Source: JAXHUM01 sp034189325
GTDB taxonomy: Bacteria > Desulfobacterota > DSM-4660 > Desulfatiglandales > Desulfatiglandaceae
DNA: 64,000 bases
Reading direction: 5' to 3'
Assembly (NCBI GenBank): GCA_034189325.1
Contig: JAXHUM010000119.1
Span: forward strand, 1 to 64,000
Positions 15,244 through 24,420 of this stretch are shown piece by piece; positions within the stretch are counted from its first letter, which is position 1, and each line of letters opens with the position of its first letter. The notes beneath the pieces were generated by a model that saw only the letters and a list, made by a program, of their open reading frames with translations, was not told the DNA's origin and did no database searches. A program made the position numbers and the translations under genes.

Positions 15244-16215
15244 ATGAAGGCCCTATGCGTTTTTTCCGGTGGGTTGGACAGCATGCTGGCGGCAGAACTC
15301 ATCAGGGTCCAGGGCATTGAGGTCCTGGGCCTTTTTTTTGAGACCCCCTTCTTCGAATCGAAAAGGGCCAGGAAATCAGCGTTGTCCATGGATCTACCCA
15401 TCAGGATCGTCGACATCACCGAACGTCATCTGGAAGTGGTCAAGGCTCCAAAACATGGTTACGGCGGCAACATGAATCCCTGTATTGACTGTCATGCCCT
15501 GATGTTTCGAATCGCTGGAGAGATGTTGGAAGAGGAAAAGGCCGATTTTGTCCTGACAGGCGAGGTCCTGGGACAAAGGCCCATGTCTCAGAACAAGCAC
15601 GCCCTTGATCTGGTGGCCCGCTCAAGCGGACTGGACGGACTCCTTTTGCGTCCGTTGACGGCAAGATGCCTCCAAGAAACCATACCGGAACAGAAAGGAT
15701 GGGTGAAGAGGGAACTTCTGATGGATTTTCAGGGGCGTACCAGGAAGCCCCAGATCGCCCTCGCCCGCAAGTTGCATATAAAAGATTATCCCGCGCCTGC
15801 CGGCGGGTGCATTCTGACGGAGAAAGCCTTTTCACGGAGGCTAAAGGACCTATTGTCTCACAAAAGCAGTGCCGGTCCACGTGAAATTGAGCTTTTGAAA
15901 CTGGGAAGACATTTCAGAATTGGCCCCGACTCGAAACTGGTTGTCGGAAGAAATAAGAGTGAAAACGAGATTATTCAATCTTTGTCAGGGGATGAAGACC
16001 TTATCTTGACGACAAAAACAGTGCCCGGACCGACGGTCCTTTTTTCCGGGGATATCTCGCAAGAAGCGCTTCAAATATCATCGGCCATCACGCTCGCTTA
16101 CAGCGACGCGCAAAACGGCGTCACGACGGATGTCAGAGTCAGGGGAAGAATGGGGGAGGAAATCGTCACGGCAGCAGTCCGTGACAAAAAGGAATTCAGG
16201 GGGTATATGGTCTGA
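15244..16215 (+). CDS. PP-loop ATPase, tRNA thiouridylase-like
   Basis: A 323-aa protein. The PP-loop SGGLDS sits at residues 8-13, the ATP-pyrophosphatase signature that adenylates tRNA in MnmA and ThiI. A CxxC (PCIDCH, about residues 79-84) and a second Cys in PAPAGGCILTEKAF match the catalytic cysteines of the thiouridylase-like group. The C-terminal third (from about 215, LKLGRHFRIG ... LVVGRNKSEN) resembles the NFACT-R/DUF814-like tail found on such proteins in anaerobes. It probably thiolates tRNA, but the modified position is unknown. Automatic annotation often calls this group tRNA methyltransferase, which the PP-loop does not support. The spacing suggests an operon with cbpA. Confidence 0.8.
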   Translation: MKALCVFSGGLDSMLAAELIRVQGIEVLGLFFETPFFESKRARKSALSMDLPIRIVDITERHLEVVKAPKHGYGGNMNPCIDCHALMFRIAGEMLEEEKADFVLTGEVLGQRPMSQNKHALDLVARSSGLDGLLLRPLTARCLQETIPEQKGWVKRELLMDFQGRTRKPQIALARKLHIKDYPAPAGGCILTEKAFSRRLKDLLSHKSSAGPREIELLKLGRHFRIGPDSKLVVGRNKSENEIIQSLSGDEDLILTTKTVPGPTVLFSGDISQEALQISSAITLAYSDAQNGVTTDVRVRGRMGEEIVTAAVRDKKEFRGYMV

Positions 16216-16229
16216 AAGGTCTCTGTCGA

Positions 16230-17081
16230 TCACAGCCTGAAGAGCCTTTTAAGGAATGGTTTATTTTTCAGATCGTCAAGCCTGCGACGTTCATCTTCCA
16301 GGGCCTTCTCCTTAATCTTTATGTCGATCAGGGCCCCTTGCATCTCTTCGGAGAACTTGTAGGCCTTAAGATTAATGTCAATGAGATCCACTATTTCTCG
16401 CCTTCCCAGGTTCTCCAGTTGGATGGTCTCTATCTCCTTTTGCGTTTTCTTGTAATCCGCTTCGAGCTTGGATAGGTACAATTTTTTCTGCTCAACACTC
16501 TCCTTTGCCTCTTCGATTCTCTTGAGAATGGCGCCTTCTTTTTCCATTGTGAAGTACAGGAAAGGACAGGCTATCAAACAGACTAAAACAACCACAAGGC
16601 AGATTTTCATTATAAGCTTAAAGCCCGCGACTACGGATGACCCTGCCGACTCGAACTTCTCAACGAGTCCGGAAACGGAATCACCGGTACTATAGGAGAC
16701 AGATTTTCCCTCCAGTCTATCCTTGTAAGCATTGAAACCGTTTGCCAGGGGGAAGATTTTTTCCACAAGTTCTTTGCCCAACCGGCCTTGGTTACAATGG
16801 CTCTTGACGTTTTTATCGAGTTTCTGGAGGCGCTCTGCAAATTGGGTAACGGTCTTTATATGTTTACTCAGGTCAATTTCCCCTACCGGCTTACCCACAT
16901 ACTCTTTCTTCACCTCTTCTACCAGATCTTCCAGTGCTCCCAGTCTTTTCATTATGCCGGAGCCTATCTTCTTGAGAAAACGGTCCTCACAGAGATATTC
17001 GCCGGCAATATCAAGCATGACAGCCATGTCTTTTATATCATTGAGTGGGGGGGCAAGAATGCGGTCTTCGATATTCTTCAT
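16230..17081 (-). CDS. Coiled-coil membrane protein of unknown function
   Basis: A 283-aa protein. It has a soluble N-terminal helical region (1-150), one strong transmembrane span at about 153-176 (FKLIMKICLVVVLVCLIACP), and a long charged coiled coil from 180 to 270 with heptad-like spacing (KRIEEAKESVEQKKLYLSKL; KKTQKEIETIQLEN). The layout suggests a membrane-anchored scaffold. No enzyme motif was seen. It lies 47 bases after the M3-like peptidase gene on the same strand, so they probably share a transcript. The ribosome-binding site AAAGGA is 9 bases before ATG. Confidence 0.65.
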   Translation of the reverse strand: MKNIEDRILAPPLNDIKDMAVMLDIAGEYLCEDRFLKKIGSGIMKRLGALEDLVEEVKKEYVGKPVGEIDLSKHIKTVTQFAERLQKLDKNVKSHCNQGRLGKELVEKIFPLANGFNAYKDRLEGKSVSYSTGDSVSGLVEKFESAGSSVVAGFKLIMKICLVVVLVCLIACPFLYFTMEKEGAILKRIEEAKESVEQKKLYLSKLEADYKKTQKEIETIQLENLGRREIVDLIDINLKAYKFSEEMQGALIDIKIKEKALEDERRRLDDLKNKPFLKRLFRL

Positions 17082-17128
17082 ACAGATATATCCTTTGCCT
17101 TGGTCGGCTTGCGAATTCTGCTCAGGGC

Positions 17129-18616
17129 TTAATGGCTTCCTGATCCCTTGATGTTAATCCCATTCCATCTCCTCAAGAGGTTATCCGGTTTAAGGGGCCC
17201 CATGTTATTTCGATCCAAGAAACTGTCGAGCCCATCCGAATTTCCCTGACTCCACCACTTTTCCAGAATCGTCCCCGTCTCTTTTCGAAACATCCAATTG
17301 TCTCCCAAACGACTCCTCAAATAGTCCTCCATATGTGCCTCAGCCATCCATGCCATGAGATAATCCAGGCAGTAGAATTCTGGGGCTAAATCTAGAAGAT
17401 GACATTCAGGTTGATAGCTGAAGCCTGTGTAACGGAGCATGTGATGAGAATAGACTTCACCATCGGAGATGTCACCGTTATGAAAAATCTCATATTCCGC
17501 CAGGAATTTCGCGGCGTACCGTCTGAACAGAGAAAAATCCCTGAGGATCTTGTAGTTGAGAAATTTCTCGGAATCTTTCGAGTTAATGCCCAAAAATCTC
17601 TCTAAGAAAGGGGCTGACAAAGCCAGGTTTTGCAGAAGAAAAGCGAATGATTCAGACATATTATATGAAACACCCATATCCTTGTCAACAGCAGGAAGCT
17701 TTGGCGACAAGAAAACGGCGCTAAGGCCATGACCCAGTTCATGCCACAACGTCTCGACGTCCACCCATCCCCCTTGAGGTTTTATCATAATATAGACCTC
17801 ATCCGGGGCCTGAAGTATGAAACACATGGCTTGGGCACTCTTCTCCTCTCTGTCTCCAAGATCCAGATGAAGACCCGGCAGATTGTCGAGTTCCATACCC
17901 CAGTAATGAAAAAAGGAGGTCATCACCCCCAAATCGGTTTCAGGAAGAAGGGCGTCAAACTGACCCAGACTCAGAAGGTTGATGGCATCGAACCGGCTGA
18001 GGGCCTTAAGAGGCCGATGGAAATGCTCGAGGCTCCATTGCTCCATGGCATCAAAGTAGATTTCATCCGTCTCTTGGAGCAGGTCTTTTATCAGCAAGTA
18101 ATAATGATGGTAGTTTATTCCTTTTTTTTCCTTACAATAATCGATATAATCTTCGAATTTGAAATCCTTCTGCAAAGTTTTGAGCAAAATGCTCCAGTAG
18201 TTGATGGCAAAAACCCGCAAGAATTTACACAGAGGGCCTGTCTCGTTGGCCAATTCCTGTCTCTTCTCATAGGTGCTGTCCTTCTGGCACCAGGTAATAA
18301 TCTCATCAAAACCGATTTTCTCATCCTGCACATAGGCAGATGCCCCTCGCATCCAGGCTCGCATCTCTGTCTCATGAGGGAGAAGGACTCTTTGAAGATA
18401 ATGATCAATGAGCGCGAACCTGAGACGAGTTCTCACATGCCTGTCTTCGAGTGCATCAATAGACGACAGGGTCTTAAGACTAAGAAAATCTTTGTAACCT
18501 TCATACATTTCGTGTGGCTTGAAAGGCAATCCTTCCCCTTTGTAAAGCGCCATCGCTTCAAGGCTCCACCGATAATTCAGGTGATGAAGAATATTTTCAA
18601 TCTCCAATTGATCCAT
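17129..18616 (-). CDS. M3-like zinc metallopeptidase
   Basis: A 495-aa protein with the clan MA(E) zinc site HELGH at residues 292-296 (TLWHELGHGLSAVF). A Glu lies 26 residues later in NMSESFAFLL (E322), the spacing expected for the third zinc ligand in oligopeptidase family M3. The upstream helical domain (about 1-230) and the C-terminal helical part agree with the bowl-shaped M3/M32 fold. No signal peptide is seen, so it probably degrades peptides in the cytoplasm. Overall resemblance to PepF or thimet oligopeptidase is weak, so the subfamily is open. It precedes the coiled-coil membrane protein in the same direction. Confidence 0.75.
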   Translation of the reverse strand: MDQLEIENILHHLNYRWSLEAMALYKGEGLPFKPHEMYEGYKDFLSLKTLSSIDALEDRHVRTRLRFALIDHYLQRVLLPHETEMRAWMRGASAYVQDEKIGFDEIITWCQKDSTYEKRQELANETGPLCKFLRVFAINYWSILLKTLQKDFKFEDYIDYCKEKKGINYHHYYLLIKDLLQETDEIYFDAMEQWSLEHFHRPLKALSRFDAINLLSLGQFDALLPETDLGVMTSFFHYWGMELDNLPGLHLDLGDREEKSAQAMCFILQAPDEVYIMIKPQGGWVDVETLWHELGHGLSAVFLSPKLPAVDKDMGVSYNMSESFAFLLQNLALSAPFLERFLGINSKDSEKFLNYKILRDFSLFRRYAAKFLAEYEIFHNGDISDGEVYSHHMLRYTGFSYQPECHLLDLAPEFYCLDYLMAWMAEAHMEDYLRSRLGDNWMFRKETGTILEKWWSQGNSDGLDSFLDRNNMGPLKPDNLLRRWNGINIKGSGSH

Positions 18617-18919
18617 TCTGTCTCTCTGAGATGAATCTCAAGGCCACTCTTGGGGTAGGCATTAGTCAAAGGGCCTGAAAATAATGCTTATAAGTGTATA
18701 ATTATCCTATTTATCCCCGTTAAATTCAACTCTATTCTGCTCATTCCCGCAATTTAGCCACTACTCACCTCTTGCAAAATCAATCGCATTATGCAATTAT
18801 TGCTTCCACTTGAAGCCAAACAAGAATCATACGCCGGCTAAGGCTTTTCTTTGTGTAACCGATCCCTGACAGTTGAGGTTACATACTCGATGTATGTGAA
18901 AAACGGAGAAGAGAAGACA
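18617..18919. other. Divergent intergenic region
   Basis: Lies between the peptidase gene and the NuoF/GltD fusion gene. A TATAAT occurs at about 18697 on the plus strand, but no good -35 box stands at the right distance. An in-frame start at 18851 for the downstream gene was rejected in favour of 18920. Confidence 0.3.
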
Positions 18920-20872
18920 ATGACAAGTATATATTTCAGCTCCTGGAACAATATGGTCGTTGACAACCGTGACAAGGATGTTCACAACTATGATCCGGTC
19001 ACAAACATATCATTGCCTGAGTACTTCCGACAGGATGAAGAGATAAAGGCCCTCATAGGGTGGAATGGAATTGTCCTGCGTTCCCAGGAAGTCAATGTTG
19101 TGGATCTCTGTAGGTCCTACATGGAGGCTGTCAGGGATCATTCGTGCGGACAGTGCTTCCCGTGCAGAATAGGGACAAGCCTCATTGCCGATACGCTTGG
19201 GAAGATCTGCAAGGGTGAGGGCTCTCCCAAAGATATCGATAAACTACTGAGACTGTCCGAATTTGTTAGTGGAACATCAAAATGCAATATCGGAAGATCA
19301 GGACCGCTCCCTCTCCTTGATGCCCTTCGATACTTCGGCGACAGCTTCGAAAAGGCCATTGCAGAAAAACAACCTATTGAGGCGGATCATTATCATTCTA
19401 CCTTAACCGCCCCTTGTATGGACGCTTGCCCCATTCATCTCGATATTCCCACCTATATCGGATACATTAAAGAGGGCAAATATGCACAGGCTCTGGATAC
19501 AATATACGAACGTCTACCCCTGCCGGGCGTTGTCGGACGGGTATGTGTCCGACCTTGCGAGGAACACTGCAGACGAAACAACCTCGATGAAGCGGTTTCC
19601 ATCAAGTACTTAAAACGATTTGTGGCGGATTACGAATTGTCTTTAAACCATTGGCCGGTCTGCAAGGATCAGTCTTCTGAAAAGACGGGGCAGGTGGCTA
19701 TTGTCGGCGCTGGTCCTGCGGGTGTCACGTGTGCATTTCACCTTGCCCGCAAAGGTCATAAGGTGACGATATATGAGCAACTTAAAGAACCGGGCGGTAT
19801 GGCGGCGGTGGGAATCCCTGACTATCGATTGCCTCGAACCATATTGCGTGACGAGGTGGAACAGATTCAAAAAATGGGGGTGACCATCCACTACGGGACT
19901 TCAGTCGGAAAGGATATTAAGCTTTCCGAGCTCGAGCAAAACTTCGATGCCGTCTTTATCAGTATTGGAGCCCATTCAAGCTCTTCCATGCGCGTTGAGG
20001 GAGAAGACAAAGGCTACGAGGGTTTTGTCCCCGGGGTAGAGTACTTACGTGAAATAAATGAAGGGAGGGACCCCTATCCTAAAGGCAAGAGAGTGGTTGT
20101 TATAGGAGGAGGAAATGTTGCCATCGACTGTGTCCGTTCCGCCTTCAGGATTCACAAAGAGGATGTTAACCTCGTTTATCGCAGGACCCGAAAAGAAATG
20201 CCCGCTGATGAGGTGGAAATACGTGACGCTGAAGAGGAGAATGTGATATTTCATTTTCTCACGACACCTGTACGGATTATCGCGGAGGACAACAAGGTTG
20301 TTGGTCTTGAGTGCATACGAATGGAACTTGGCGAGCCGGATGCAAGTGGAAGACGCCGGCCAGTACCTGTGAAAGGCTCTGAATTTACCTTTGATTGCGA
20401 CACCGTTGTCCCGGCTATTGGTCAGGCCGTTGACCTGTCGGTTCTTGAAGGCACGGATGGTGTCGAAACAACCGGATGGCATACCATCGTCGTCAATGAT
20501 GTAACGAAGCAGACGAGCAGGCCTAAGATATTTTCCGCTGGAGATTGTGAGACAGGACCGGGGGCCCTCATTACCGCCTGCGCAGGAGGAAGAAAGGCAG
20601 CCCAAAATATTGATCATCTCATTAACGGTCAATCCCTTGAACCTGGCGATGATGACTATTTTGACCAGTTCTTGAAGACCGTAAAGGTCTACGATCCTGA
20701 CGAAAAAGTAGGTATTGTCGGCGGCAGGGAAAGAAAACATCTTGTCATGCTACCTCCTGACACCAGAAAAACCAGTTTTGAAGAAGTGGAAAAAGGATTT
20801 TCAGTAGAGGATGCCAGGACAGAGGCCAGCCGTTGCCTGCGCTGCTACTGTATTGCCACGGTAAGTGTTTGA
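18920..20872 (+). CDS. NuoF-fragment/GltD-like FAD oxidoreductase, likely FDH partner
   Basis: A 650-aa fusion. The N-terminal part (about 30-150) is only the C-terminal [4Fe-4S] domain of NuoF-type subunits: C76-x2-C79-x2-C82 in HSCGQCFPCRIG and C122 in GTSKCNIG. The FMN/NADH domain is missing. From about 165 on it is a glutamate-synthase-small-subunit-like flavoprotein: APCMDACPIHLDIPTYIGYI, CVRPCEEHCRR, the FAD site AIVGAGPAGV, the second nucleotide site VVIGGGNVAID, and GDCETGPGALITACAGGR. Such proteins accompany soluble formate dehydrogenases and pass electrons between FDH, NAD(P) and ferredoxin. The selenocysteine fdhA lies 4.7 kb away, with the bio genes in between. The start at 18920 has CGGAGAAGAG; longer in-frame starts lack one. 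Confidence 0.8.
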   Translation: MTSIYFSSWNNMVVDNRDKDVHNYDPVTNISLPEYFRQDEEIKALIGWNGIVLRSQEVNVVDLCRSYMEAVRDHSCGQCFPCRIGTSLIADTLGKICKGEGSPKDIDKLLRLSEFVSGTSKCNIGRSGPLPLLDALRYFGDSFEKAIAEKQPIEADHYHSTLTAPCMDACPIHLDIPTYIGYIKEGKYAQALDTIYERLPLPGVVGRVCVRPCEEHCRRNNLDEAVSIKYLKRFVADYELSLNHWPVCKDQSSEKTGQVAIVGAGPAGVTCAFHLARKGHKVTIYEQLKEPGGMAAVGIPDYRLPRTILRDEVEQIQKMGVTIHYGTSVGKDIKLSELEQNFDAVFISIGAHSSSSMRVEGEDKGYEGFVPGVEYLREINEGRDPYPKGKRVVVIGGGNVAIDCVRSAFRIHKEDVNLVYRRTRKEMPADEVEIRDAEEENVIFHFLTTPVRIIAEDNKVVGLECIRMELGEPDASGRRRPVPVKGSEFTFDCDTVVPAIGQAVDLSVLEGTDGVETTGWHTIVVNDVTKQTSRPKIFSAGDCETGPGALITACAGGRKAAQNIDHLINGQSLEPGDDDYFDQFLKTVKVYDPDEKVGIVGGRERKHLVMLPPDTRKTSFEEVEKGFSVEDARTEASRCLRCYCIATVSV

Positions 20873-21094
20873 TGTCCTAAGTTGTTTGAGAATGGTCAAG
20901 ACAAGTTTCGATTTGCCTTTTTGGGTTTGAATAAAGAGTTTCCCACCTGTTTCCCTTTATCCTGAAGCTCCCCGGGTTACCTCTCCCATATCTGCGAAGC
21001 CATGATGCCCTTGCCTTCAGCATTTCTTCCTAGAACCACCTCCCATTGACCATTCATCTCTTATCCATGACACTCCCGATTCCTGGGGCTAATC

Positions 21095-21122
21095 GTCAAC
21101 CCTTTCCGTTAACTTGGTTGAC
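21095..21122 (+). promoter_or_regulatory. BirA operator upstream of bioA
   Basis: GTCAACC (21095-21101) and GGTTGAC (21116-21122) form an inverted repeat with a 14-base spacer. This is the arm sequence and spacing of bacterial BirA sites. It overlaps the -35 box of the bioA promoter, so biotin-loaded BirA would block transcription. BirA itself is not encoded here. Confidence 0.7.
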
Positions 21123-21146
21123 AATGGTGACAGGAAGAGTTATAAG
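21118..21146 (+). promoter_or_regulatory. Sigma70-like promoter of the biotin operon
   Basis: TTGACA (21118-21123), 17-base spacer, TATAAG (21141-21146). It lies about 55 bases before the bioA start and its -35 is inside the BirA operator. A small hairpin CGTAG/CTACG near 21152-21168 follows. Confidence 0.7.
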
Positions 21147-21199
21147 CGCCTCGTAGTCGAAGTCTACGTCGGGTCCACAATAAACCAGTGCCCTGTTTC

Positions 21200-22519
21200 A
21201 TGACACACGATCCAGCTAACAAAGAAAGTTCTCCTCGCTGCTTGCTCCAATTCGACAAGGAGCATGTGTGGCATCCTTATACCTCCATGCGTGACCCCCT
21301 CCCGGTCTACCCTGTTGCTGGAGCGCGTGGAGTACGTCTGACCCTGGAAGATGGCCAAGAGCTTATCGATGGGATGTCCTCTTGGTGGGCCGCCATACAT
21401 GGTTACAATCATCCTGTTCTGAATGAGGCTGTCACTAAGCAGGCATCCAGGATGGCCCATGTCATGTTTGGCGGCCTGACGCATGGTCCCGCAATAGAGC
21501 TTGCCTCACTCTTGATAAATCTCTCGCCTGATCCTTTGCAAACAGTGTTCTTCAGCGATTCAGGTTCAGTGTCTGTTGAGGTGGCAATAAAGATGGCCAT
21601 ACAATATTGGTATGCAAGGGGTCGTCGAGACAAGCATAGGCTGTTGACCATCCGATCGGGTTATCACGGGGATACTTTTGGGGCAATGTCTGTGTGTGAC
21701 CCTGTAAGGGGGATGCATGGAATATTCAGACATCTTATGCCGACCCATCTTTTTGCTGAGGCACCTCAGTGCTCTTATCATGACCGATGGGACGATGGAG
21801 ACACAAAAGGCCTTGCAGACCTTATAAGAGCGCATCACCGGGAGATCGCGGCGGTGATTCTGGAACCGATCGTCCAGGGCGCTGGAGGCATGCGCTTTTT
21901 TTCCCCTGAATATTTGCGAAGGGTAAGGGAACTCACGGAGGAATTTGACATTCTTCTGATCGTAGATGAAATCGCAACAGGATTCGGCCGTACAGGGACC
22001 ATGTTCGCGACGGAAAAGGCAGGTATCTCACCGGATATCATGTGTGTGGGCAAGGCCCTCACAGGGGGGTACGTCAGCCTGGCCGCAACCCTTTCCACCG
22101 TGGAGATAAGTAAAGGGATCTCTTCCGGGAGCCCAGGAGTATTTATGCATGGTCCCACATTTATGGGCAACCCCCTTGCGTGTGCTGTGGCAATTGCCAG
22201 CATCAAACTCCTCCTTTCCACCCCTTGGAAACAGCGCGTCATTCGTATAGAAAAGCAGCTTACCGACGAACTATCACCCTGCCTTGATCTCCCCAATGTG
22301 TCGGATGTACGCGTCTTGGGCGCTATCGGCGTCGTGGAAATGCATGATCCCGTCCATGTGGGAGTGATGCAGGAACACTTTGTGGAAAGAGGGGTTTGGA
22401 TCAGACCATTCGATAGGCTTGTGTATACCATGCCTCCCTATATCATAGGAGAAGAGGACCTGTCACAGGTCACAAAAGCGATGTTTGAGGTCATTTCAGA
22501 AGAAAGTAGGCGTCCGTAA
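21200..22519 (+). CDS. bioA: Adenosylmethionine-8-amino-7-oxononanoate aminotransferase
   Basis: BioA converts 8-amino-7-oxononanoate to 7,8-diaminononanoate with S-adenosylmethionine as amino donor in biotin synthesis. It is a class III PLP aminotransferase: HVWHPYTSM at the start, [30 protein letters not shown], the PLP-Asp motif [15 protein letters not shown], and the Schiff-base lysine in [10 protein letters not shown]. The SSWW and YTSM segments are BioA-specific. It is 439 aa from ATG 21200. A GTG at 21188 is an alternative; neither has a good ribosome-binding site. It is the first gene of bioA-bioF-bioD-bioB behind a BirA-controlled promoter. Confidence 0.95.
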   Translation: MTHDPANKESSPRCLLQFDKEHVWHPYTSMRDPLPVYPVAGARGVRLTLEDGQELIDGMSSWWAAIHGYNHPVLNEAVTKQASRMAHVMFGGLTHGPAIELASLLINLSPDPLQTVFFSDSGSVSVEVAIKMAIQYWYARGRRDKHRLLTIRSGYHGDTFGAMSVCDPVRGMHGIFRHLMPTHLFAEAPQCSYHDRWDDGDTKGLADLIRAHHREIAAVILEPIVQGAGGMRFFSPEYLRRVRELTEEFDILLIVDEIATGFGRTGTMFATEKAGISPDIMCVGKALTGGYVSLAATLSTVEISKGISSGSPGVFMHGPTFMGNPLACAVAIASIKLLLSTPWKQRVIRIEKQLTDELSPCLDLPNVSDVRVLGAIGVVEMHDPVHVGVMQEHFVERGVWIRPFDRLVYTMPPYIIGEEDLSQVTKAMFEVISEESRRP

Positions 22520-22526
22520 GGCATTA

Positions 22527-23690
22527 ATGAAGAAGTACGGATTTATACGGGATGAATTAGAGAAGCGGGAAAAGGAGTGTCGCCGACGTTTCTTGAGGAC
22601 TGTTGCGCCTGTTTCCGGTTCGGAGGTGCAGGTGGATGGTCGACGTTTACTCAATTTTTGTTCCAATGACTACCTCGGTCTTTCAAAACACCCGTTACTA
22701 AAAGAGAGGGCCCTCGAGTTTGCAAGGCTGTACGGATCGGGATCCACAGCCTCGCGCCTCATCTGTGGAAACTACACTGCCTTTGATGATGTTGAAAAAA
22801 AGCTGGCGTCATTAAAAAGTACGGAAGCCGCCCTGATATTAAACTCCGGATACCAGGCGAATGCGTCCCTCCTCCCCGCCCTGACAGATCAAGACTCCTT
22901 GATTTTCTCGGATCGACTGAATCATCGGAGCATCATCCAGGGAGCCATGCTGTCCAGATGCAAGATAGTGGTTTATGATCATAATAATATCAATAAATTA
23001 AGACAACTCATAAAACAATGTCGTGATACTTATTACTCCCGCATTCTCATCGTAACGGAATCAGTCTTTAGCGTAGACGGAGATCTGGGTGATATCGACT
23101 CTTTGATAGAACTGTCAGAGGAGTTCGAAGCCCTTCTCATCGTGGATGAGGCCCACGCCACCGGAATTATGGGCCCACGGGGGATGGGTCTTACTGCCGG
23201 AAAGAAAGTTGATCTCACAATTGGGACTTTTGGAAAAGCCTGTGGTTCGTTTGGGGCTTACGTGACATGTTCCGAGGAGATGCGCGATTATCTCATCAAC
23301 TGTTGCCCGGGGTTCATATACACGACAGCACTGCCGCCATTCGTCGTTGGATCCATTGACGCAGCCCTGGAATTGATACCCCAGATGGAAAAGGAGCGCC
23401 GTGATTTGCTATTCAATGCGGATTACTTACGAAAGTCGCTCCATGAATTGGGTTTTGACACGGGCGAATCAAGCTCCCATATTGTACCGGTAATCATTGG
23501 TGATGAAGAAGAGGCCCTGTCAGCGTCGGCATGGTTGGAGGAAAACAGCGTCTTTGCTACAGCCCTGCGTCCTCCGACCGTGGAAGAGGGTCGGTCGAGA
23601 ATACGCCTGGCGGTCACGGCATTACACCCCAGACAAGACGTGGATAAGGTTATAGATATCTTCAGACGGTGGAAAAAAAGAGATGCATAA
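22527..23690 (+). CDS. bioF: 8-amino-7-oxononanoate synthase
   Basis: BioF condenses pimeloyl thioester with L-alanine to give 8-amino-7-oxononanoate. It is a PLP enzyme of the alpha-oxoamine synthase family. NFCSNDYLGLSKHP near the N-terminus, GSGSTASRLICGN, LLIVDEAHATGIMGPRG, and the PLP lysine in TIGTFGKACGSFGAYV are visible. It is 387 aa from ATG 22527, which stands 7 bases after the bioA stop with TAAGG in front. The frame is open further back into bioA, but that start would overlap and lengthen the protein. No pimeloyl-ACP genes (bioC, bioH, bioW) occur in the window. Confidence 0.95.
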   Translation: MKKYGFIRDELEKREKECRRRFLRTVAPVSGSEVQVDGRRLLNFCSNDYLGLSKHPLLKERALEFARLYGSGSTASRLICGNYTAFDDVEKKLASLKSTEAALILNSGYQANASLLPALTDQDSLIFSDRLNHRSIIQGAMLSRCKIVVYDHNNINKLRQLIKQCRDTYYSRILIVTESVFSVDGDLGDIDSLIELSEEFEALLIVDEAHATGIMGPRGMGLTAGKKVDLTIGTFGKACGSFGAYVTCSEEMRDYLINCCPGFIYTTALPPFVVGSIDAALELIPQMEKERRDLLFNADYLRKSLHELGFDTGESSSHIVPVIIGDEEEALSASAWLEENSVFATALRPPTVEEGRSRIRLAVTALHPRQDVDKVIDIFRRWKKRDA

Positions 23691-24312
23691 CAGATTACCT
23701 AAGGAGATTTTTGTCACAGGCTCGGACACCGACGTCGGCAAGACAGTCGTATCGGGCATTCTCCTGGCTGGGTTGGGCGCAGAGTACTGGAAGCCAGTCC
23801 AGAGCGGCACCGAAGAAATGACGGACACGGAATGGCTTAAGGAAAAGACCGGCCTTCCCAGGCAATATTTTCATCAAGAAACCTATCGGCTCAAAAGGGC
23901 ACTCTCCCCCCATGCATCGGCCGCTCAAGAGGGTATTCGTCTGGATATAAAGGCATTTCATCTGCCGGAAAGAGACAGATCCAGACATTTGGTGGTGGAG
24001 GGGGCCGGTGGATTGATGGTGCCCTTGAATGAAGAATGTTTCATTCTCGACCTGATCAAATCGCTCAATATTCCGGTTCTCTTGGTGACTTCAAGCAGGC
24101 TCGGGACGATCAATCATACCCTTTTATCCCTTGAGCAAATGAGAAGACACCACCTCGATTTGCTTGGTGTGGTCATCAACGGACCCAAGAATCCAAGCAA
24201 CCGTGATGCCATCACCCACTACGGAAAAATAGAAATCCTGGCTGAGATAGAGCCGCTGACCGAAATCACTCCCCAGACCCTGAAAAGGGCTTTTGAACGA
24301 TATTTCACGTGA
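23683..24312 (+). CDS. bioD: Dethiobiotin synthetase
   Basis: BioD closes the ureido ring of dethiobiotin from diaminononanoate, CO2 and ATP. The P-loop FVTGSDTDVGKT is at residues 10-21, and the KPVQSG segment (WKPVQSGTEE) and VVEGAGGLMVPLNE are diagnostic. VTSSRLGTINHTLLSLE is the usual central motif. The length of 209 aa is normal. The ATG overlaps the last 8 bases of bioF, so translation is coupled. A 108-base gap with an inverted repeat separates it from bioB. Confidence 0.95.
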   Translation: MHNRLPKEIFVTGSDTDVGKTVVSGILLAGLGAEYWKPVQSGTEEMTDTEWLKEKTGLPRQYFHQETYRLKRALSPHASAAQEGIRLDIKAFHLPERDRSRHLVVEGAGGLMVPLNEECFILDLIKSLNIPVLLVTSSRLGTINHTLLSLEQMRRHHLDLLGVVINGPKNPSNRDAITHYGKIEILAEIEPLTEITPQTLKRAFERYFT

Positions 24313-24318
24313 GCTTTT

Positions 24319-24386
24319 GTAAGATCTTAAAAAGTTCGGGCAAAATAGTTGAAATAGGGCGGCGGCAGTATCTTTTAAGACCTTAC
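24319..24386. repeat. Inverted repeat between bioD and bioB
   Basis: GTAAGATCTTAAAA (24319-24332) is repeated in inverse orientation as TTTTAAGACCTTAC (24373-24386), 13 of 14 matching. GAGCTTTTG is also present as a direct repeat flanking both arms. It may attenuate or process the bio mRNA, or be a small repeat insertion. Confidence 0.5.
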
Positions 24387-24420
24387 GAGCTTTTGAGTAA
24401 ATACACAAGGAGGACCCAAT

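Noticed and set aside
17729..18634. 301-aa plus-strand frame
   Set aside because: It is antisense to the M3-like peptidase gene; no motif or ribosome-binding site.
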